From Archaeoglobaceae archaeon (lineage in GTDB: Archaea; Halobacteriota; Archaeoglobi; Archaeoglobales; Archaeoglobaceae), in NCBI GenBank assembly GCA_027016055.1, contig JALWBF010000179.1, positions 1 through 6,581 of the forward strand: a DNA stretch of 6,581 bases, given 5' to 3'. This document shows, piece after piece, positions 5,625 to 6,581 of this stretch. The translations under genes were made by a program, and so were the position numbers. How positions within the stretch are numbered: position 1 is the stretch's first letter; every line of letters begins with the position of its first letter. The notes below the pieces were generated by a model. It ran no database searches, had not been told where the DNA came from, and was given only the letters and a program-made list of their open reading frames with translations.

Positions 5625-5783
5625 CTTCGGCTTTCTGGGAATTCTCCTTCTCTTCTTTCCATCCGACGTGTATTTCTGATTAGGGCCAGGTTTCTTATAA
5701 TTCTGCCACTTCGTCGGAACGAGCCTGTATCCGCCCCTTCTGTTCTTGATCTTAACCCATGTTACGCTGCCAGTCTTACCCAT
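5601..5783 (-). CDS. DUF5350-type small basic protein
   Basis: 60-residue protein with 19 Lys/Arg and a single acidic residue (Asp41), beginning MGKTGSVTWVKIK and containing KKPGPNQKYTSDGKKRRRIPRK (about 30-51). I recognise it as the archaeal DUF5350-type family from its MGKTG start and central PNQ(K/R)YT motif; that is from memory, and no function is known to me. The charge and size suggest RNA or ribosome binding, which is inference. ATG 5783 is supported by the conserved start and by a TATA box 27.5 nt upstream. Its 3' end overlaps trm1 tail to tail by 24 bases, so its C-terminal codons are read on both strands. It lies 42 bp downstream of the TtuA/NcsA-like gene and could also be reached by read-through from it. 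Confidence 0.85.
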   Translation of the reverse strand: MGKTGSVTWVKIKNRRGGYRLVPTKWQNYKKPGPNQKYTSDGKKRRRIPRKPKSILGVKS

Positions 5784-5814
5784 GTTTCTTGCTTTCGACT
5801 GCCAACTTAAAAAT
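5783..5814 (-). promoter_or_regulatory. Promoter of the DUF5350 gene (leaderless spacing)
   Basis: On the minus strand ATTTTTAA (5814-5807) lies with its centre 27.5 nt before ATG 5783, in the short gap after the TtuA/NcsA-like gene. No Shine-Dalgarno is visible, so a leaderless mRNA is likely. Confidence 0.6.
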
Positions 5815-5825
5815 GTTGTGGTGGC

Positions 5826-6581
5826 TTAACGCTTGGCAGATCTTCCGAACTTCTCAACGTATCTGCAGAATGCACAGATATCCGAGCTTGAAGTTTCACC
5901 GCAAATCCTGCACTTCTTAAGCTCCCATTCCTTCTTAACCCTAACGCTCTTTGCGAGCTTGATCAACCCCCTAACGAAGTTCTGCTTGAATCCCGACCTT
6001 TTAGCTTCTATATCGTATATTATCTCCTTCCAGACATCCCTCGGAGCGTGCGGACATTCGTCCGTAACGAATGGAACGTTCAGCGAGAGGACGAACAGCA
6101 TGTTTTCCTTTTCGCTTCTCTCAAAAAGGGGTCTCGCCCTTGCAATCAATCCGTCGGAACTCTCCGATCTCGGAATTAGTTTCGGAATCCACTCAATTCC
6201 ACCGCTTAGAACGTTCTTAAAGAAGAAAAGAATCAAATCTTCAGCTGTGTGTCCGGTAGAAATAACGTCAAATCCGTTTAACCTTGCGAATCTGTTCATA
6301 AGATACCTCTTAGCTGTTCCGCAGACGGAGCAAACCTTCTTAACATCGACGTCATCGATCGTAAAACCGTATTCCGATAGTTCAACTACATGAATTGGAA
6401 CATCTAATTCCTCTGCAAGCTCCTCAGCGATTCTTTTCGATTTAACCGAATACTCCCTTATCCCCAAATCGATGTGGAGGATCTCGATGTTGTAGCCGAG
6501 TTTTTTTAAAGCGAAAGCCATCGCAGAACTGTCCTTTCCACCCGAAACGCAGGCTAAGATCCTTTCATCCTTCCTCAATAT
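5826..6581 (-). CDS. TtuA/NcsA-type tRNA 2-thiolation enzyme (5' end outside window)
   Basis: PP-loop ATP pyrophosphatase-like protein of the TtuA/NcsA group, which adenylates a tRNA uridine and replaces its 2-oxygen with sulfur (U54 for TtuA, wobble U34 for NcsA). The 250 residues from TTG 6578 include the PP-loop SGGKDSS at 12-18, CSVCG with Cys83 and Cys86, TGHTAED at 108-114, DECPHAP with Cys175, and a C-terminal zinc knuckle with Cys223, 226, 235 and 238. Cys83, Cys86 and Cys175 are placed like the three ligands of the [4Fe-4S] cluster in characterised TtuA. The frame stays open to the window edge and the family usually carries an N-terminal zinc ribbon of some 50 residues, so the TTG is not the true start. 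Whether it acts on U54 or U34 cannot be told from this fragment. Confidence 0.9.
   Translation of the reverse strand: MLRKDERILACVSGGKDSSAMAFALKKLGYNIEILHIDLGIREYSVKSKRIAEELAEELDVPIHVVELSEYGFTIDDVDVKKVCSVCGTAKRYLMNRFARLNGFDVISTGHTAEDLILFFFKNVLSGGIEWIPKLIPRSESSDGLIARARPLFERSEKENMLFVLSLNVPFVTDECPHAPRDVWKEIIYDIEAKRSGFKQNFVRGLIKLAKSVRVKKEWELKKCRICGETSSSDICAFCRYVEKFGRSAKR

Noticed and set aside
5833..6393. 186-codon open frame on the + strand opposite the TtuA/NcsA-like gene
   Set aside because: It is the antisense of a clearly conserved enzyme, with a Ser/Leu/Phe-rich composition typical of mirror frames and no recognisable domain.

Overview
The window looks like a piece of a hyperthermophilic euryarchaeal chromosome, most likely from the Archaeoglobales. 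This is an inference from the gene families (archaeal-type glycyl-tRNA synthetase, UPF0147, the SSSCA1 zinc protein, archaeal PRPP synthase, THEP1 NTPase, archaeal Trm1, DUF5350, TtuA/NcsA), heavy use of AGG/AGA/ATA codons, and archaeal TATA boxes placed about 25-27 nt before start codons, which is typical of leaderless mRNAs. No single base-level signature fixes the genus.

Layout. Bases 1-1629 (+) hold the C-terminal ~95% of glycyl-tRNA synthetase. Bases 1634-3004 are an unusual 1.37-kb block bounded by near-perfect ~50-bp inverted repeats. It contains a divergent pair of small conserved archaeal genes, UPF0147 (-) and an SSSCA1-type zinc-ribbon protein (+), and is padded by very AT-rich non-coding DNA. 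Each repeat carries an inward-facing TATA box, a C-rich tract and a GTG start followed by codons for MENWK; both reading frames then end within about 20 codons. Bases 3096-5624 (+) hold prs (PRPP synthase), a THEP1-like NTPase and trm1 (tRNA G26 dimethyltransferase); the last two overlap. Bases 5601-6581 (-) hold a tiny, very basic DUF5350 protein, whose end overlaps the trm1 end, and a TtuA/NcsA-type tRNA 2-thiolation enzyme cut by the window edge.

How it works together. Most genes serve tRNA charging and modification (GlyRS, Trm1, TtuA/NcsA) or nucleotide supply (PRPP synthase, possibly THEP1). The DUF5350 protein is basic enough to be an RNA or ribosome partner, but its function is not known to me. 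The part that ordinary annotation does not explain is the inverted-repeat block: two copies of a 'promoter plus first codons' module face each other across two housekeeping-type genes and would, if active, produce RNA antisense to both.
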